Below are positions 1 through 6,882 of a stretch of 64,000 nucleotides of DNA, one piece after another. Both the position numbers and the translations under genes were made by a program. Positions within the stretch are counted from its first letter, which is position 1. Every line of letters starts with the position of its first letter. The DNA is from Anaerococcus sp. Marseille-P3625 (lineage in GTDB: Bacteria; Bacillota; Clostridia; Tissierellales; Peptoniphilaceae): positions 248,001 through 312,000 of the forward strand of contig NZ_OCTP01000011.1 of NCBI RefSeq assembly GCF_900232825.1. Direction: 5' to 3'. The notes beneath the pieces are model-generated. The model was not told the DNA's origin, made no database searches, and was given only the letters and a program-made list of their open reading frames with translations.

Positions 1-584
1 TCAAGTTCTGATAATACCTTTTGTTTTTCATCATCTGGTATATGAGTAAACATTGACTGCAACAGTTGCATATATTTTTTTTCGGTGATTTCTTGCAAGT
101 TTTTAATACCAAATTGAGTTAATCCTCCCAATGCTCCGTCTGTTAATTTATCTTTTAGTTCTATAGCTTTAAATACATTTTCTATAGTGATAAAATAGTC
201 ATTTTCTTTAATCAAGTTTTTTAGCTGATCTGCTCCGGATTGAATAACCATATCCAAAAACTCTAAATCATTTTTAAGCTTGTTTGTTTCAGAACCTGGC
301 TGGATTTCTTTTTCTTGTTCTTCTATGAGTTTAGCAATTGGTGCTTTGTTGATAAAATCCTTTAGGTTGTTTTCTTCGGCTGAATAAGCTTGTCTTATCT
401 TCCTGTATTGGCCTAAATAGGCCCACGATATATTAAAACCCTGCTTATCTAGATATTCTTTTATAGATTGTATGCTGGTCTTAATATCAATCATTCTATT
501 TACTTCATCAATATATGGACTATCCATTAAAAGTTTAATTTTAGGAGGTATTTTTTTCTTGCTGTCTATCTTTGTCTTTGCAAT
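1..584 (-). CDS. terS: Terminase small subunit, partial (3' end cut by window edge)
   Basis: Second copy of the terS gene described at 62721-63425, cut at its C-terminus by the window edge. It is probably the same physical gene seen twice. The likely ATT start at 582-584 lies about 9 bases after a strong AGGAGG. The first ATG is at 525-527 and has no ribosome binding site. Confidence 0.75.
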   Translation of the reverse strand, partial: MAKTKIDSKKKIPPKIKLLMDSPYIDEVNRMIDIKTSIQSIKEYLDKQGFNISWAYLGQYRKIRQAYSAEENNLKDFINKAPIAKLIEEQEKEIQPGSETNKLKNDLEFLDMVIQSGADQLKNLIKENDYFITIENVFKAIELKDKLTDGALGGLTQFGIKNLQEITEKKYMQLLQSMFTHIPDDEKQKVLSEL

Positions 585-597
585 TTTAAAACACCTC

Positions 598-924
598 CTA
601 TTCTTCTAAATATATTGTCTTTATGTATAATTCTACTAAGGCTATGGCTCTTGCAAAACCCTCTATAATGGCCTCTTCGTCTTTGCTTGAATATTGAGAA
701 ATAGCAAGTTCGGAGTTATCTTCTATAAAGTCATGCAAATTATTAATCATAGCTTTAGATTCTTGTTCTATATCTTTATGTTCATAATCATAACTATAAT
801 TTGGGAAATAGTCCTTGACTGTGTAAGGCTTTTTAGTCTTAATAATATACAAGTTATTTTCTGATTTTTCGGTATCCATTATTTTATTATCATGATCAAC
901 TTTGCTGATATCTTTATGCTTCAT
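598..924 (-). CDS. Hypothetical protein upstream of terS
   Basis: Unrecognised acidic protein of 108 residues, predicted soluble, with a helical C-terminal half (EEAIIEGFARAIALVELYIK). I chose the ATG at 924 because AAGGAAAG lies 6 bases before it; an in-frame GTG at 948 has no such site. Its stop codon runs into the AGGAGG that serves terS, so the two are probably translated together. It is the first protein gene after the terminated leader RNA, hence the first gene of the late operon. The function is unknown; a packaging accessory role is only a guess from position. Confidence 0.7.
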   Translation of the reverse strand: MKHKDISKVDHDNKIMDTEKSENNLYIIKTKKPYTVKDYFPNYSYDYEHKDIEQESKAMINNLHDFIEDNSELAISQYSSKDEEAIIEGFARAIALVELYIKTIYLEE

Positions 925-960
925 AACTCTTTCCTTGCTATTTTTCACAAATTTATAAAT

Positions 961-987
961 AAAAAAAGCTTTGAATAAATCAAAGCT
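961..987 (-). terminator. Intrinsic terminator of the leader RNA
   Basis: On the minus strand, AGCTTTGA, a 5-base loop and TCAAAGCT are followed directly by a run of seven T. It separates the leader RNA from the first late gene, so late expression needs readthrough or another promoter downstream. Confidence 0.85.
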
Positions 988-1116
988 AGGGAAACTGACA
1001 AATGATGTAGTAGATCAAGGTCGGTAAAAATATTTCTTTCAGGAGTGTTTGGTGTAACAATTCATTTAGGCTAGACGTAGGTACTAATGGGTAAAGTGAC
1101 CTTGATACTACTATAC
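961..1116 (-). ncRNA. Structured leader RNA of the late operon
   Basis: A 156-base segment without coding potential between the late regulator and the terS operon. On the minus strand it has its own TATAAT, a 14-bp closing stem and an intrinsic terminator. The stem pairs GTAGTA-TCAAGGTC near the 5' end with GACCTTGA-(TC)-TACTAC, leaving one 2-base bulge. Inside the stem lie about 75 bases with one weaker helix (CATTAG with CTAAATG) and unpaired A-rich stretches. A short, self-terminating RNA directly before the late genes resembles the lambda 6S RNA made from pR'. It may instead be a free regulatory RNA or a packaging-related RNA. I cannot assign it to a known RNA family. Confidence 0.65.
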
Positions 1117-1122
1117 AGTTAT

Positions 1123-1154
1123 ATTATAATCCATTTTTATTTTTAATGTGTCTA
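1123..1154 (-). promoter_or_regulatory. Candidate promoter of the leader RNA
   Basis: A perfect TATAAT lies at 1128-1123 on the minus strand, with TAGACA at 1154-1149. The 20-base spacing is longer than ideal, so the -35 is uncertain and an activator may be needed. Transcription would start near 1116, just before the closing stem. Confidence 0.5.
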
Positions 1155-1168
1155 ATGATTTTCTAATT

Positions 1169-1603
1169 TTACGCATCGCCAAACATTTTATAGCTTAATA
1201 CCTTTAAGGCTTCATTGGCTATATTATATATCTGGGCTCTTTCATAATGATACTTGTCCATCAACTCATATACTGCTCCTCTTTCTCCATAAGCATAAAG
1301 AGTCATTACTATATCTTTTTCTTTCTCATCAAGGTAGGTTAAAGCGTTTTCTACCATTCTAACTAGGGCCTTGTTAACTCTGTTATTGCGTTCTAACATA
1401 GCTCTCTTAGCTATATTATTTATATATGTATCGTCAAGATTTCTCCCTCCGCCTTGGACAGATTCATCCCCATACCTAACTGTAATATTAGTCAATCGAT
1501 CACTAATTTCGGTTATCTTGTCATCTATTTCTTTTGTAGTAGTTCTCACTTGCAAGTATTTTTTTAAAATTTCCTTGCAAAGACATTTATAAAACTCTTG
1601 CAC
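1169..1603 (-). CDS. Sigma-70 region 4-like late-gene regulator
   Basis: Protein of 144 residues. Its C-terminal part (LDEKEKDIVMTLYAYG, followed by a helix-turn-helix ending IYNIANEALKVLSYKM) resembles sigma region 4 and the ArpU/RinA-type late transcription regulators of Firmicute phages. I placed the start at the GTG at 1603, which has GGAGGG 4 bases upstream; the longer ATG form from 1645 lacks a site and would overlap a promoter-like TGGTAAAAT. It is the last early gene before the leader RNA and terminase, which is where late activators usually lie. The role is inferred from family resemblance and position. Confidence 0.7.
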   Translation of the reverse strand: MQEFYKCLCKEILKKYLQVRTTTKEIDDKITEISDRLTNITVRYGDESVQGGGRNLDDTYINNIAKRAMLERNNRVNKALVRMVENALTYLDEKEKDIVMTLYAYGERGAVYELMDKYHYERAQIYNIANEALKVLSYKMFGDA

Positions 1604-1625
1604 TATCCCTCCGTATTTTGGAAAT

Positions 1626-1654
1626 ATTTTACCATAATAAAGCATATTGATAAT
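1626..1654 (-). promoter_or_regulatory. Candidate promoter of the late regulator
   Basis: The minus strand shows an extended -10, TGGTAAAAT, with TAAAAT at 1631-1626. It is about 25 bases upstream of the GTG start of the regulator. The -35 is poor, as is common for extended -10 promoters. Confidence 0.45.
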
Positions 1655-1709
1655 TATGCCTAGTTTTTCTTCGATTTTGTGATTTTTTCACACACTTTTT
1701 TGTCGATTT

Positions 1710-1976
1710 TTAATCGTTTTCTTTTAGTATATCGCTCCAATTGACATAATCCAAAGTAATACAATCAAGTTTTAATTCAAGTCTTTTTTTAAATCTTTCA
1801 AGTCTTACTGGGCCAAATCCAAACTCATCTTTTAGAGTTTCCACAACTAAAGCAAGAAATCTTTCTACAAGAAAAACAGTTGTATCTGACTTAGCGATTC
1901 TTGCCATTTCTTCTTTGTAGACTCTTTCGGCTTTCATCTTTTTACCTATAGAAGTGCCACCTTTGTATCTAAACAT
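1710..1976 (-). CDS. Hypothetical early protein
   Basis: Protein of 88 residues, basic at the N-terminus (KKMKAERVYKEEMARIAK) and helical in the middle. AGAAAGG lies about 6 bases before the ATG. I do not recognise a family. It lies between the adenine methyltransferase and the late regulator; small regulators are common there, but nothing in the sequence shows DNA binding directly. Confidence 0.65.
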   Translation of the reverse strand: MFRYKGGTSIGKKMKAERVYKEEMARIAKSDTTVFLVERFLALVVETLKDEFGFGPVRLERFKKRLELKLDCITLDYVNWSDILKEND

Positions 1977-2033
1977 TCTAAACCTTTCTTAATTGCTTTA
2001 TTATGTAGATCAAAATTAATCACATAAATATTT

Positions 2034-2642
2034 TTATATCCACCTGATAACCGGTTCACCTTTAAAGCCTTTTTCCCATATATACCAGCAATAGCAAACA
2101 GCACTTGACGGATAATTTGTAAAAACTCCATTTCTAACACAATTAGCCCTCTTGCTAAATACATATACGTACTTAGGTGGATTTTCTTCAAATAGTTCTC
2201 TACGTTTTACACTTTCTAAAAACTGTATTTTAAGCAACATTGCTAGCCTTTTGCCATCATCTATAATCTTAATAGAATGCTCTACAAACTCTTTAGCATA
2301 CTTATAGGGTGGATTAGTAATTATATCTTCATGCCAACTTGTAGTTGTAAAAAAATCCATCCCTCCTACTCCATATCCGCGATAATACAGATCCCTAGAA
2401 GTTACATTATATTTATTTTCTTCAAGTACTTTTGAAATATGGCCCTCACCACAACAAGGCTCTAATATGTTTTTATCAAAGCTTTCTACCTTCAATAGTT
2501 CTTCAACCGCTTGTGGATCAGTAGCATAATAATCGTGTTGTACTCTTGTAAAGTCTGAATGATTGCTTGCCCCCATAATTACAAACATATTGTTATTAGG
2601 GTTATAATCCAGCGCGTTTTTATCTTTTTCTCTATCTATAAT
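2034..2642 (-). CDS. Phage N6-adenine DNA methyltransferase
   Basis: Transfers a methyl group from S-adenosylmethionine to adenine in DNA. The SAM-binding motif (ILEPCCGEGHISKVLEE) and the catalytic NPPY (TNPPYKYAKEF) are both visible, and the N-terminal YYATDP is typical of phage Dam-like enzymes. The first ATG (2588, MFVIMGASNHS) has no ribosome binding site. The frame stays open upstream to an ATT at 2642 preceded by GAGG at 8 bases. This adds 18 residues ending in NPNNN, a stretch I recall in related phage enzymes. The product is then about 202 residues. Target sequence unknown; self-protection of phage DNA is likely. Confidence 0.85.
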   Translation of the reverse strand: MIDREKDKNALDYNPNNNMFVIMGASNHSDFTRVQHDYYATDPQAVEELLKVESFDKNILEPCCGEGHISKVLEENKYNVTSRDLYYRGYGVGGMDFFTTTSWHEDIITNPPYKYAKEFVEHSIKIIDDGKRLAMLLKIQFLESVKRRELFEENPPKYVYVFSKRANCVRNGVFTNYPSSAVCYCWYIWEKGFKGEPVIRWI

Positions 2643-2657
2643 CTTCTTTTCCTCTTT

Positions 2658-3062
2658 CTATTTCTTGCCACTTGATCCAAAACCTTTATCACCTCGGCTG
2701 GTATCTAAATTTATTTCATCTACTTTACAAGGATAAACATTAATTTCTTGACCAAATACTAACTGGGCTATCCTATCACCTTTTTTTATAACATAAGAGT
2801 TTTTACTCAAATTTGTAAGACAAACTTTAATCTCGCCCCTATATCCACTATCAACTAAACCAGTATGACAAAGAACACCTTTAGATGATAAACCAGACCT
2901 AGCTCTAACATCTGCATAATAACCCTTATCAAATTCAAAAAATAATCCGGTTTCTATCAGTCTTGTATCACCAGATAAAAGAACAACTTCTTTATCAGCC
3001 CTTATATCCCAGCCCTGGTCTCCTTTATCTTTGCTTAATTCATATGGTGCTTTATATCTCAT
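2658..3062 (-). CDS. dut: dUTP diphosphatase
   Basis: Hydrolyses dUTP to dUMP and diphosphate, keeping uracil out of phage DNA and supplying dTMP synthesis. At 134 residues it has the length of trimeric dUTPases. The motifs are present in order: GWDIRAD, ARSGLSSKG, VDSGYRGEIK, GDRIAQLVF and a C-terminal RGDKGFGSSGK that closes over the active site. It overlaps the preceding gene by 4 bases, so translation is probably coupled. Phage dUTPases can also act as regulators, which cannot be judged from sequence. Confidence 0.95.
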   Translation of the reverse strand: MRYKAPYELSKDKGDQGWDIRADKEVVLLSGDTRLIETGLFFEFDKGYYADVRARSGLSSKGVLCHTGLVDSGYRGEIKVCLTNLSKNSYVIKKGDRIAQLVFGQEINVYPCKVDEINLDTSRGDKGFGSSGKK

Positions 3063-3451
3063 TCTTTTATTTCCTCTAAATTCATATTTTCAAGTCTTAT
3101 TGTATGAAATTCTCTAGGTAGGCTTTTATCTTTCCAACGGACATATGCAAGTTGTGCATAGATTCCATTTGTAGCTTCTACCGTTTTTCTAATTCTATAT
3201 GTGCCCAATTCCTCTACTATAAATTCTGGACTATCCACTTCTACTACCGTATTTTTATCTACCTTGCACCAATACTCTAGGTCTATGTGGTCATCTCCTA
3301 CATCTACTATTGGTCCTACAATGTAGCCTTCTATATAATAGCCATATACATAATTTTCTTCGTCTATATAGCCTTTTTCCTTACCTTCTATTACAAAGTC
3401 GGTATCTTTTATAAGTTTATCTATATCTAGGATTTTTGCTTTAAACATCAT
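3059..3451 (-). CDS. YopX-like phage protein
   Basis: Protein of 130 residues rich in beta strands and acidic residues. Turns such as EGYIVGPIVDVGDDHID and a late YRIRKTVEATNGIY recall the YopX fold, but the usual STGLKDKNG core is missing, so the family link is weak. The start at 3451 (ATG ATG, MMFKAK) has GGAGG 8 bases upstream; an earlier ATG at 3481 is less likely. Coupled to dut by an ATGA overlap. Function unknown. Confidence 0.65.
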   Translation of the reverse strand: MMFKAKILDIDKLIKDTDFVIEGKEKGYIDEENYVYGYYIEGYIVGPIVDVGDDHIDLEYWCKVDKNTVVEVDSPEFIVEELGTYRIRKTVEATNGIYAQLAYVRWKDKSLPREFHTIRLENMNLEEIKE

Positions 3452-3518
3452 AATTTTCCTCCGTATCATTGAAATATTCACCCATTACAAGTCTTCCATT
3501 TAAAACCTTGGCTATCAT
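3441..3518 (-). CDS. Small ORF, 25 residues
   Basis: Short frame beginning MIAKVLNGRLVMGEYFND with AAGAAGG 7 bases upstream of its ATG. It ends across the start of the next gene, suggesting translational coupling. No known family. It could be a leader peptide or a remnant of a larger gene. There is no direct evidence of translation beyond the ribosome binding site and the overlap. Confidence 0.35.
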   Translation of the reverse strand: MIAKVLNGRLVMGEYFNDTEENYDV

Positions 3519-3607
3519 TTCTTGCCTTCTTCATATCAGCCAACTCAAAGCTTTCTTTAAAGAAAACTGCAATCATAAAAAAGTTAGCAATTTAAGCATA
3601 TATAAAT

Positions 3608-3880
3608 TCATAGCTCGCTAATCTCTCTTATAGCTCTCTCTTTAATTCTTAAAATAGCTTCATTTTCTCTCTTATCATAATTTTTAAACCATTTGTTTTT
3701 AAATTCCTTTAGACTTTCTCTATAAGTTTCTTCTCCATAATCACGAGACAACCACCATTCCAAATCATGAGTTAGTTCAGCAAAATCTTTTACAAATTCA
3801 TTCATGAACTCATCTTGCATTTCACCAACTAAATTATTTTCAATGGTATAACAAATATAACTTAAACATCCTCCACTCAT
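3608..3880 (-). CDS. Hypothetical protein
   Basis: Acidic protein of 90 residues with a WW-containing helix (FAELTHDLEWWLSRDYGEET) and a charged C-terminus. GGAGGG lies 7 bases before the ATG, and the start overlaps the stop of the small membrane ORF upstream. I do not recognise a family. It belongs to the cluster of small early accessory genes. Confidence 0.65.
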   Translation of the reverse strand: MSGGCLSYICYTIENNLVGEMQDEFMNEFVKDFAELTHDLEWWLSRDYGEETYRESLKEFKNKWFKNYDKRENEAILRIKERAIREISEL

Positions 3881-3972
3881 TATTTATCCCTCCATATTTT
3901 TGTTATCAATATGATTGCATTACCTATCAAGCTTCCTATAACAACCCAGAATATTGTATCTAATATATTCAT
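3880..3972 (-). CDS. Small single-pass membrane protein, 30 residues
   Basis: Frame of 30 residues with a hydrophobic core FWVVIGSLIGNAIILI and a basic C-terminus (KIWRDK). It has a very strong GGAGGTGGGAG before the ATG and overlaps both neighbours by a few bases. This suggests a genuine coupled gene. It would sit in the membrane with the basic tail inside. Function unknown. Confidence 0.6.
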   Translation of the reverse strand: MNILDTIFWVVIGSLIGNAIILITKIWRDK

Positions 3973-4163
3973 TCTCCCACCTCCGTCTTATCATATAAAT
4001 CTTGAAAATCCTCTGCACTAATCTTGTATCTATCGTTATTGTTGCCATCAACAAACACGATGCTACCATCCTTGAATATCTCTAAACCAAAATTAAACTC
4101 CTTTAGTAGACTTGTAAAACTGCACAATATCAAAGACATTTGATTTTTCCTTTGTATGTTCAT
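3969..4163 (-). CDS. Hypothetical protein
   Basis: Protein of 64 residues with a beta-hairpin-like FKDGSIVFVDGNNNDRYKIS. It overlaps both neighbours with ATGA-type junctions, as in a tightly coupled operon. No recognised family. Confidence 0.55.
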   Translation of the reverse strand: MNIQRKNQMSLILCSFTSLLKEFNFGLEIFKDGSIVFVDGNNNDRYKISAEDFQDLYDKTEVGE

Positions 4164-4336
4164 CTCTTTACGATCCTTCTTGTATATTCATGTCCTACTA
4201 AGTAAGTCACTAAATCTTCTTTATTTTCAGCAACTGCTAACTGCTTCCACCTATAGGTCTGGCACGTTCTATTTTTTGTTAGTTCAGTATTTATAATATA
4301 AGGCTCTTTGTACTCTAAAACATAATTAAATTTCAT
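4160..4336 (-). CDS. Hypothetical protein
   Basis: Protein of 58 residues (MKFNYVLEYKEPYI...). GGGGAGA lies 6 bases before the ATG at 4336, so I prefer this start to the upstream ATG at 4351. Basic C-terminus (YTRRIVKR). No recognised family. Confidence 0.55.
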   Translation of the reverse strand: MKFNYVLEYKEPYIINTELTKNRTCQTYRWKQLAVAENKEDLVTYLVGHEYTRRIVKR

Positions 4337-4338
4337 AT

Positions 4339-4533
4339 TTAATCTCCCCATTCCAAAGTCACAAAAACAGTATCAGTTTCATCTAAATAATTAGCATCTG
4401 ACAAATCTAAAGGTGTATAAATTTCTTCACTACATCCTAAATTTCCGTTATATATTTCCTCAAACAATTCAATTTTTAATTCACTTTCTGGATCAAAATT
4501 ATCGAACCATTCTAAAAAATCTTTTACTTTCAT
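4339..4533 (-). CDS. Small acidic phage protein, MKVKDF type
   Basis: Acidic protein of 64 residues beginning MKVKDFLEWFDNFDPESELK. It resembles widespread small phage proteins of the MKVKDLI..L..FDPD type. The next gene (4537-4701) and the one at 12136-12297 begin the same way, so these are probably paralogs or convergent members of one family. AAAGG precedes the ATG. Function unknown. Confidence 0.65.
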   Translation of the reverse strand: MKVKDFLEWFDNFDPESELKIELFEEIYNGNLGCSEEIYTPLDLSDANYLDETDTVFVTLEWGD

Positions 4534-4536
4534 AAA

Positions 4537-4701
4537 TCAATACCTTTTAATTTCTTCCAAATTCAAATAAGGAGCTACGTCATAATCTACTTTAAAATCA
4601 CATTCATACTCGATATCGTTTTCTTTATCATAAAAATAAGCTAAAACATCATCTTCATCGTCAAAATAAGATAATTTTTTAATCAAATCTTTAACTTTCA
4701 T
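4537..4701 (-). CDS. Small acidic phage protein, paralog of neighbour
   Basis: Frame of 54 residues starting MKVKDLIKKLSYFDDEDDVL, with GAGG 8 bases before the ATG. The N-terminus matches the neighbour at 4339-4533, pointing to tandem duplication. Rich in Asp, Glu and Tyr. Function unknown. Confidence 0.65.
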   Translation of the reverse strand: MKVKDLIKKLSYFDDEDDVLAYFYDKENDIEYECDFKVDYDVAPYLNLEEIKRY

Positions 4702-4704
4702 TCT

Positions 4705-5085
4705 TTAAACCTCATCTAACAATTCTTTATCTTCGTAAATATTGCCAATAATCGAAATCTGATACTTATCTAGAAAACTGCTCAAAACTAAAGTAGTTCT
4801 AGTATTAGCACCACTTTTATAAGTTGCTACAGTATTCCCATCTTCATGTCTCACTTCTACAAAACCTCTTGATCTAGTTTTTAAGATATCTCCCTCGTAA
4901 ATCTCATTACCATTTTTGTCTTTCAAACCTGTGGATTGCATTAAACTTATATCGTTTGTAATAAACATATATTCACAGTCTCCATCTCCGTTAAAATCAA
5001 CTAAAATGCTGTTTTCATTTACAACACCAATGTTATAAATCATTCTTTTGTATTTATTAAAATATGCTCTAAATTTAGGTATCAT
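4705..5085 (-). CDS. YopX family protein
   Basis: Protein of 126 residues with the hallmarks of the YopX family: KFRAYFNKYKRMIYN at the start, LMQSTGLKDKNGNEIYEGDI in the middle, and a C-terminal ISIIGNIYEDKELL. The family is common in Firmicute phages and SP-beta and has no known biochemical role. It overlaps the next gene upstream by 4 bases. Confidence 0.85.
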   Translation of the reverse strand: MIPKFRAYFNKYKRMIYNIGVVNENSILVDFNGDGDCEYMFITNDISLMQSTGLKDKNGNEIYEGDILKTRSRGFVEVRHEDGNTVATYKSGANTRTTLVLSSFLDKYQISIIGNIYEDKELLDEV

Positions 5086-5507
5086 TCCTCAACCTCCACC
5101 AACTCAAAATCAGCTAAATCAGTATCAAACTTTTTCTTGATTTCTTCAATTTCTTTAAGGGTAAATGTGGTTTTATAACCGTTATTTTCAGTACTGTGAC
5201 TCAAATAATACTTACCTGTCGGAAAACAAAGTGTTAGATTATTTTCATTTTCATATGCCATCCACCTATGCTTCAAATAAAACTTCTTCTCTTCCTCTCT
5301 ATCCTCTGGAGGTGTAGAAGCATACTCAACAAGCAAGTCAAATAGTGGTTTTTTTACCCCTCCAAAGTCAGTATTTATTGTAAAAGGCTCATCAATGCTA
5401 ATATAACATCCATTAAAATAATCACCATCAATATTGATGTATCCGTTTTTAATATCTACATCTAACCCCAACTCTTCAACTCTTTTTATAAATTCCTTAG
5501 TCTTCAT
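5082..5507 (-). CDS. Hypothetical phage protein
   Basis: Protein of 141 residues beginning MKTKEFIKRVEELGLDVDI and ending with a Glu-rich tail. The pattern (helix, strand-rich middle with KKFYLKHRWM, charged end) is common in small Firmicute phage proteins, but I cannot name a family. GGAG precedes the ATG, and it overlaps the neighbours on both sides. Confidence 0.65.
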   Translation of the reverse strand: MKTKEFIKRVEELGLDVDIKNGYINIDGDYFNGCYISIDEPFTINTDFGGVKKPLFDLLVEYASTPPEDREEEKKFYLKHRWMAYENENNLTLCFPTGKYYLSHSTENNGYKTTFTLKEIEEIKKKFDTDLADFELVEVEE

Positions 5508-6027
5508 TTCTCAACTCCACCAGTTCATCTATAATATTTTCCAAATCTTCTATTTCACTTGTATCAGCACAGTCTTCTTGATAAGTATCCCAAGCTACTC
5601 TCAAAGCATTAATAATAACATCCAACTGACTTTCCCTAAGATGCAAACAATAACAACCTTCGTTTATATTTTGTGCTTTAATTATTTGATCTACCAAACT
5701 CAAACATTCTTCTAGTGTATAATATTGATCTTCACGAAATGGATTATCATCTGCTTGATTACAATCAAAACCAAGAACCCACTCACCTACTTCGTAAAGC
5801 CTACCAGAATAAGTTAACCCACCATGAACATCAAACAAATCTACTAAATCATTATAATCCACACCATAGTAAGGATGTGTTTTAGGAATAACAACATATC
5901 CACAATACCAAAAAGTATTCACATCAAACGAATAAGGCATAAAATGCGGGTTGTCACTCCAATCTATTCTTTTAACAATAACTTCATAACCTAAGTATTT
6001 TCTTCTTATTACAATTCCACTCTTCAT
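5497..6027 (-). CDS. Conserved phage protein with VHGG and GFDCN motifs
   Basis: Protein of 176 residues carrying YCGYVVIPKTHP, FDVHGGLTYSG and VLGFDCNQADDNP. The same motif order occurs in 6876-7502, so the two are paralogs. Conserved His, Asp and Cys within Gly-rich turns suggest a metal or nucleotide site. I recall such proteins in many phages, but no function is known to me. GGGGGAG lies 6 bases before the ATG. It overlaps the 5082-5507 gene by 11 bases. Confidence 0.75.
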   Translation of the reverse strand: MKSGIVIRRKYLGYEVIVKRIDWSDNPHFMPYSFDVNTFWYCGYVVIPKTHPYYGVDYNDLVDLFDVHGGLTYSGRLYEVGEWVLGFDCNQADDNPFREDQYYTLEECLSLVDQIIKAQNINEGCYCLHLRESQLDVIINALRVAWDTYQEDCADTSEIEDLENIIDELVELRNED

Positions 6028-6046
6028 ATTCTCCCCCTAACAAAAC

Positions 6047-6394
6047 TTACATAATCTCCCTAAAATCATAATCTGTATATTTTTGCAAAAATAATCTTTT
6101 TTTTAATAAATATACACGAGTTTTTGTAGCTACTGACTTCACTTCTTCCACTATCATCTTTCCAGACTCACAATCTTGATACATAAAATCGGCGATATAG
6201 GAAATCTTTGGCAAAGTTTCTTTGTCTGTCCTAATAGTCGGGATAAGCTCAAACTTAGGTTGTAGCTGTAAATTCTTGATTTTTCCTGCCCTTTCCAAAA
6301 GTTTAAGCTCACCATATCTGTGCGACTCCTTGATACTATCAAACTTATGACCATCAACAACAACTTTTTTGTTCTTGTACTTCCTATAGCTCAA
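6047..6394 (-). CDS. DUF1064 protein, probable PD-(D/E)XK nuclease
   Basis: Protein of 115 residues matching the DUF1064 pattern: VVVDGHKFDSIKESHRYGEL, then LQPKFELIP, YIADFMY and IVEEVKS. The order Glu, Asp and Glu-x-Lys fits a PD-(D/E)XK nuclease core, and DUF1064 members are suspected recombination or Holliday-junction nucleases. It starts at TTG (6394) with a GGTGA-type site and overlaps ssb by 4 bases, so it acts within the replication and recombination module. Activity is inferred. Confidence 0.8.
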   Translation of the reverse strand: MSYRKYKNKKVVVDGHKFDSIKESHRYGELKLLERAGKIKNLQLQPKFELIPTIRTDKETLPKISYIADFMYQDCESGKMIVEEVKSVATKTRVYLLKKRLFLQKYTDYDFREIM

Positions 6395-6882
6395 AACGGA
6401 ATCACCCCATTGTCAAACTCTTCAAAATCATCCCCAAAGAAATCATCGTTATTTTGCTCTGTATGCGTTTTATTTTCATTAGCCATATATTTATATGTCT
6501 TTTCGTTATTTTTCGCTCCCGCGTAATTCTGCGAAGAATTTGAGCTATTTAAGAACTCCACCCTATCCGCAATAACCGTAGTGGTATAAACTTTCTTGCC
6601 TGTTTCCCTATCGTCATAAGATCCAGTTTCAATTCTCCCTTCAATTGCACACAAACTGCCCTTTTTTAGATATCTGCTAGCATTTTCTGCCTGCTTGCCC
6701 CAAACTACAACTTTTGGAAAATCAGCGGTAGGATAGGAATTAGCTTCCGCCTCCTCCCTTTTCTCCCTAGTCATCTGCCTATCACAAGCAAGTGTGAAAT
6801 TTGCCACCGCTTTATTTGCCTGCGTATATCGTAAATCTATATCTCTAACCAATCTTCCGATTAAGATCACCTTATTTAGCAT
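6391..6882 (-). CDS. ssb: Single-stranded DNA-binding protein
   Basis: Protein of 163 residues with an OB fold over about the first 110: MLNKVILIGRLVRDIDLRYT, then VANFTLACDR, FPKVVVWGKQAENASRYLKK and GSLCAIEGRIETGSY. A disordered linker leads to an acidic tip ending DDFEEFDNGVIPF, the usual partner-binding tail. It coats single strands for the RecT and replication proteins. AGGAG precedes the ATG. Confidence 0.97.
   Translation of the reverse strand: MLNKVILIGRLVRDIDLRYTQANKAVANFTLACDRQMTREKREEAEANSYPTADFPKVVVWGKQAENASRYLKKGSLCAIEGRIETGSYDDRETGKKVYTTTVIADRVEFLNSSNSSQNYAGAKNNEKTYKYMANENKTHTEQNNDDFFGDDFEEFDNGVIPF

Larger units (their letters stand above)
1..1159. repeat. Left copy of the end repeat (same as 62842-64000)
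   Basis: The first 1159 bases match 62842-64000 wherever compared, including start, end and all gene boundaries, at an offset of 62841. The repeat covers the 5' part of terS, the small gene before it and the non-coding RNA. Exact identity with no recognisable phage end signal fits a circular or circularly permuted genome read past its start, with a unique length near 62,841 bp. A true direct terminal repeat is possible but less likely. Confidence 0.95.

Noticed and set aside
1-1159. Physical direct terminal repeat of a linear phage genome
   Set aside because: Possible, but the repeat begins and ends inside ordinary sequence (the middle of terS and just before the late regulator stop codon) with no end signal; circular overlap is simpler.
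1946-2191. 81-residue ORF overlapping the adenine methyltransferase
   Set aside because: It lies in another frame of a well-supported gene, has no ribosome binding site and no recognisable features.
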